5,086 nucleotides of DNA, from the NCBI GenBank assembly GCA_002432085.1, contig DJFN01000105.1:561-5646 (forward strand), written 5' to 3'. This document shows positions 4,113 through 5,086 of the stretch, one piece after another (within the stretch, counting starts at the first letter, position 1; each line of letters opens with the position of its first letter). This DNA comes from Flavobacteriales bacterium UBA5871 (GTDB lineage Bacteria > Bacteroidota > Bacteroidia > Flavobacteriales_D > Crocinitomicaceae). Below the pieces are notes generated by a model, which saw only the letters and a list, made by a program, of their open reading frames with translations, was not told the DNA's origin and did no database searches. Made by a program: the position numbers and the translations under genes.

Positions 4113-5086
4113 ATGAAACAACTTGCTGCACTACTCGTTGCCGTATTTACCGGACTTTATAGCATTGGCCAGTCGCCGTTGAACACTTTGCATTTCGATG
4201 GCGCGAATGATTATGTAACGGCGCCGCTGCCGACGTTGTTTACGAACCTGGCAACGAACGATTTTACGGTGGAGGTCTGGGTGAACCGGGAGGCCGGCGG
4301 ACGGATCTTTTTTGCGCAGCAGGATCCCTCGAACTTTGCTACGGTGTTGCTGAACGTTAACCTGCTGTTTTACGTGAAGGTGAGCAATATCACTTACTCC
4401 TCGTCTGTCGGGATGCCGCCGGACGGCGAATGGACGCATGTGGCCTGTACGTGGGACGCTTCGGAACAGCTGCCGCGGGTTTATTTCAACGGTGTGCTGC
4501 AAACGGGGACGTCGGGCGGAGCGTCGAGCTCGGCTATTAACAGCACGCTTTCCATCGGGAGCCGCACCGACGGTTTTCAGCCTTTTATGGGGACTATGGA
4601 CGAGTTCCGGATCTGGAACACGACCAAAACGCCCTGCGAGATCCGCAGCATGATGCACAGCCTGCCTACCGGGGCCGAAGCGAACCTGATCCATTATTAC
4701 AATTTTAACCGCGGCGTGGCGGGACAGGATAATGCAGCTTTTACGACCCTGCCCGACCAGGTAGGCGCTTCTCCGGGTACGCTGAACAATTTTGCGCTGG
4801 TGGATACGACCTCGAACTGGGTGGTTTCGGGCGCACCGATCACTGCCAATGGCGCACAAATGGCCTTCAGTACTACAGCTGCGGCAGTGATTTGTCCGGG
4901 AGAGACGTATACTTTTGGCACGCAAAGCCTGACGGAAGACGGCATTTACGAGGAGCTTTTTACGTCTGCAGAGGGCTGCGACAGCCTTGTGACGCTTACG
5001 CTTGGGGTGAACGATATTCCGGCGGATACGCAAACGGTTGTGACCTGCGGGGATTACATCTGGCCGGTGAATGGAGAGACGTACAT
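4113..5086 (+). CDS. Secreted LamG/concanavalin-like protein, 3' end outside window
   Basis: The frame is open from ATG 4113 to the window end: 324 full codons plus two bases. Residues 1-20 are a signal peptide (M-K-Q-L, hydrophobic core, S-I-G-Q). Residues 25-240 form a LamG/concanavalin-A-like jellyroll: it opens L-H-F-D-G-A-N-D-Y-V, continues F-T-V-E-V-W-V and G-E-W-T-H-V-A-C-T-W-D, then V-Y-F-N-G-V-L-Q, and has the hallmark M-D-E-F-R-I-W-N-T at 162-170 and Y-Y-N-F-N near 195. Residues 261-298 are one 'C-P-G-E-T-Y-T-F ... G-C-D-S-L-V-T-L' module, and another starts at C312 (C-G-D-Y-I-W-P). Such domains usually bind glycans or proteins at the surface. The module series normally ends in a T9SS or related C-terminal sorting domain, expected downstream but not seen. 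The gene is GC-richer than the rest of the window, with many ACG, GCG and CTG codons. It is probably T9SS cargo like the 577-residue protein. Confidence 0.9.
   Translation, partial: MKQLAALLVAVFTGLYSIGQSPLNTLHFDGANDYVTAPLPTLFTNLATNDFTVEVWVNREAGGRIFFAQQDPSNFATVLLNVNLLFYVKVSNITYSSSVGMPPDGEWTHVACTWDASEQLPRVYFNGVLQTGTSGGASSSAINSTLSIGSRTDGFQPFMGTMDEFRIWNTTKTPCEIRSMMHSLPTGAEANLIHYYNFNRGVAGQDNAAFTTLPDQVGASPGTLNNFALVDTTSNWVVSGAPITANGAQMAFSTTAAAVICPGETYTFGTQSLTEDGIYEELFTSAEGCDSLVTLTLGVNDIPADTQTVVTCGDYIWPVNGETY

Noticed and set aside
4438..4945. Short frames on both strands inside the LamG gene (4438-4653 plus, 4697-4945 minus)
   Set aside because: Both overlap the well-supported frame from 4113 and show no independent motifs; they are composition artefacts.
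4131..5033. 300-residue open frame on the minus strand
   Set aside because: It lies wholly antisense to the LamG-domain gene, is rich in Arg/His/Ser in the way expected from reverse-reading GC-rich codons, and has no domain or promoter. The plus-strand frame has a signal peptide and clear LamG motifs.
1..5086. A defence, toxin-antitoxin or mobile-element system among the small unknown genes
   Set aside because: The 124- and 172-residue proteins show no nuclease, transferase, ATPase or membrane-effector motif, are not overlapping or paired, and no integrase or transposase is present.

Overview
The window looks like a chromosomal segment of a free-living Bacteroidota member; I do not narrow it further. 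The evidence is a C-terminal type IX secretion (T9SS) sorting domain, secreted proteins built from the repeated 'C-G-(D/E)-x-Y-T-W-P ... G-C-D-S' module typical of that phylum, absence of Shine-Dalgarno sites, and promoter-like elements close to the Bacteroidota consensus (TTTG, 19-21 bp, TAnnTTTG).

Layout, left to right. (1) The 3' end of a TPR-repeat gene (+, 1-399). (2) A 152-bp gap holding a 7-bp-period repeat array and then a promoter. (3) A complete 577-residue secreted protein (+, 552-2285): signal peptide, seven YCF48-like propeller blades, two 'GCDS' modules, an Ig-like segment and a T9SS sorting domain. (4) A second 7-bp array filling the space between its stop codon and that of a convergent 124-residue unknown (-, 2338-2712). 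(5) A 155-bp gap with more decayed 7-bp repeats. (6) An AT-rich 172-residue unknown (-, 2868-3386). (7) 43 bp upstream of it, a 166-residue lipoprotein (-, 3430-3930). (8) A 182-bp divergent promoter region. (9) The first 324 codons of a LamG-type secreted protein (+, 4113 to the window end), carrying the same 'GCDS' module as the 577-residue protein. This last gene runs off the window end and is easily missed because it has no stop here; a long antisense frame (4131-5033) is its shadow.

The two large plus-strand proteins are probably T9SS cargo, exported and displayed on or released from the cell surface. The lipoprotein should sit in the outer or inner membrane. Nothing ties the 124- and 172-residue proteins or the TPR protein to them functionally. 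I see no transposase, tRNA, rRNA, CRISPR array or recognisable defence system. The most unusual signal is the family of intergenic heptanucleotide arrays (AATTGAC/AATTGAA/AATTATC-type units), each lying at the 3' end of a gene. In two cases the repeat itself supplies the stop codon. They are absent from the divergent promoter region and from the one short gap where co-transcription is likely.
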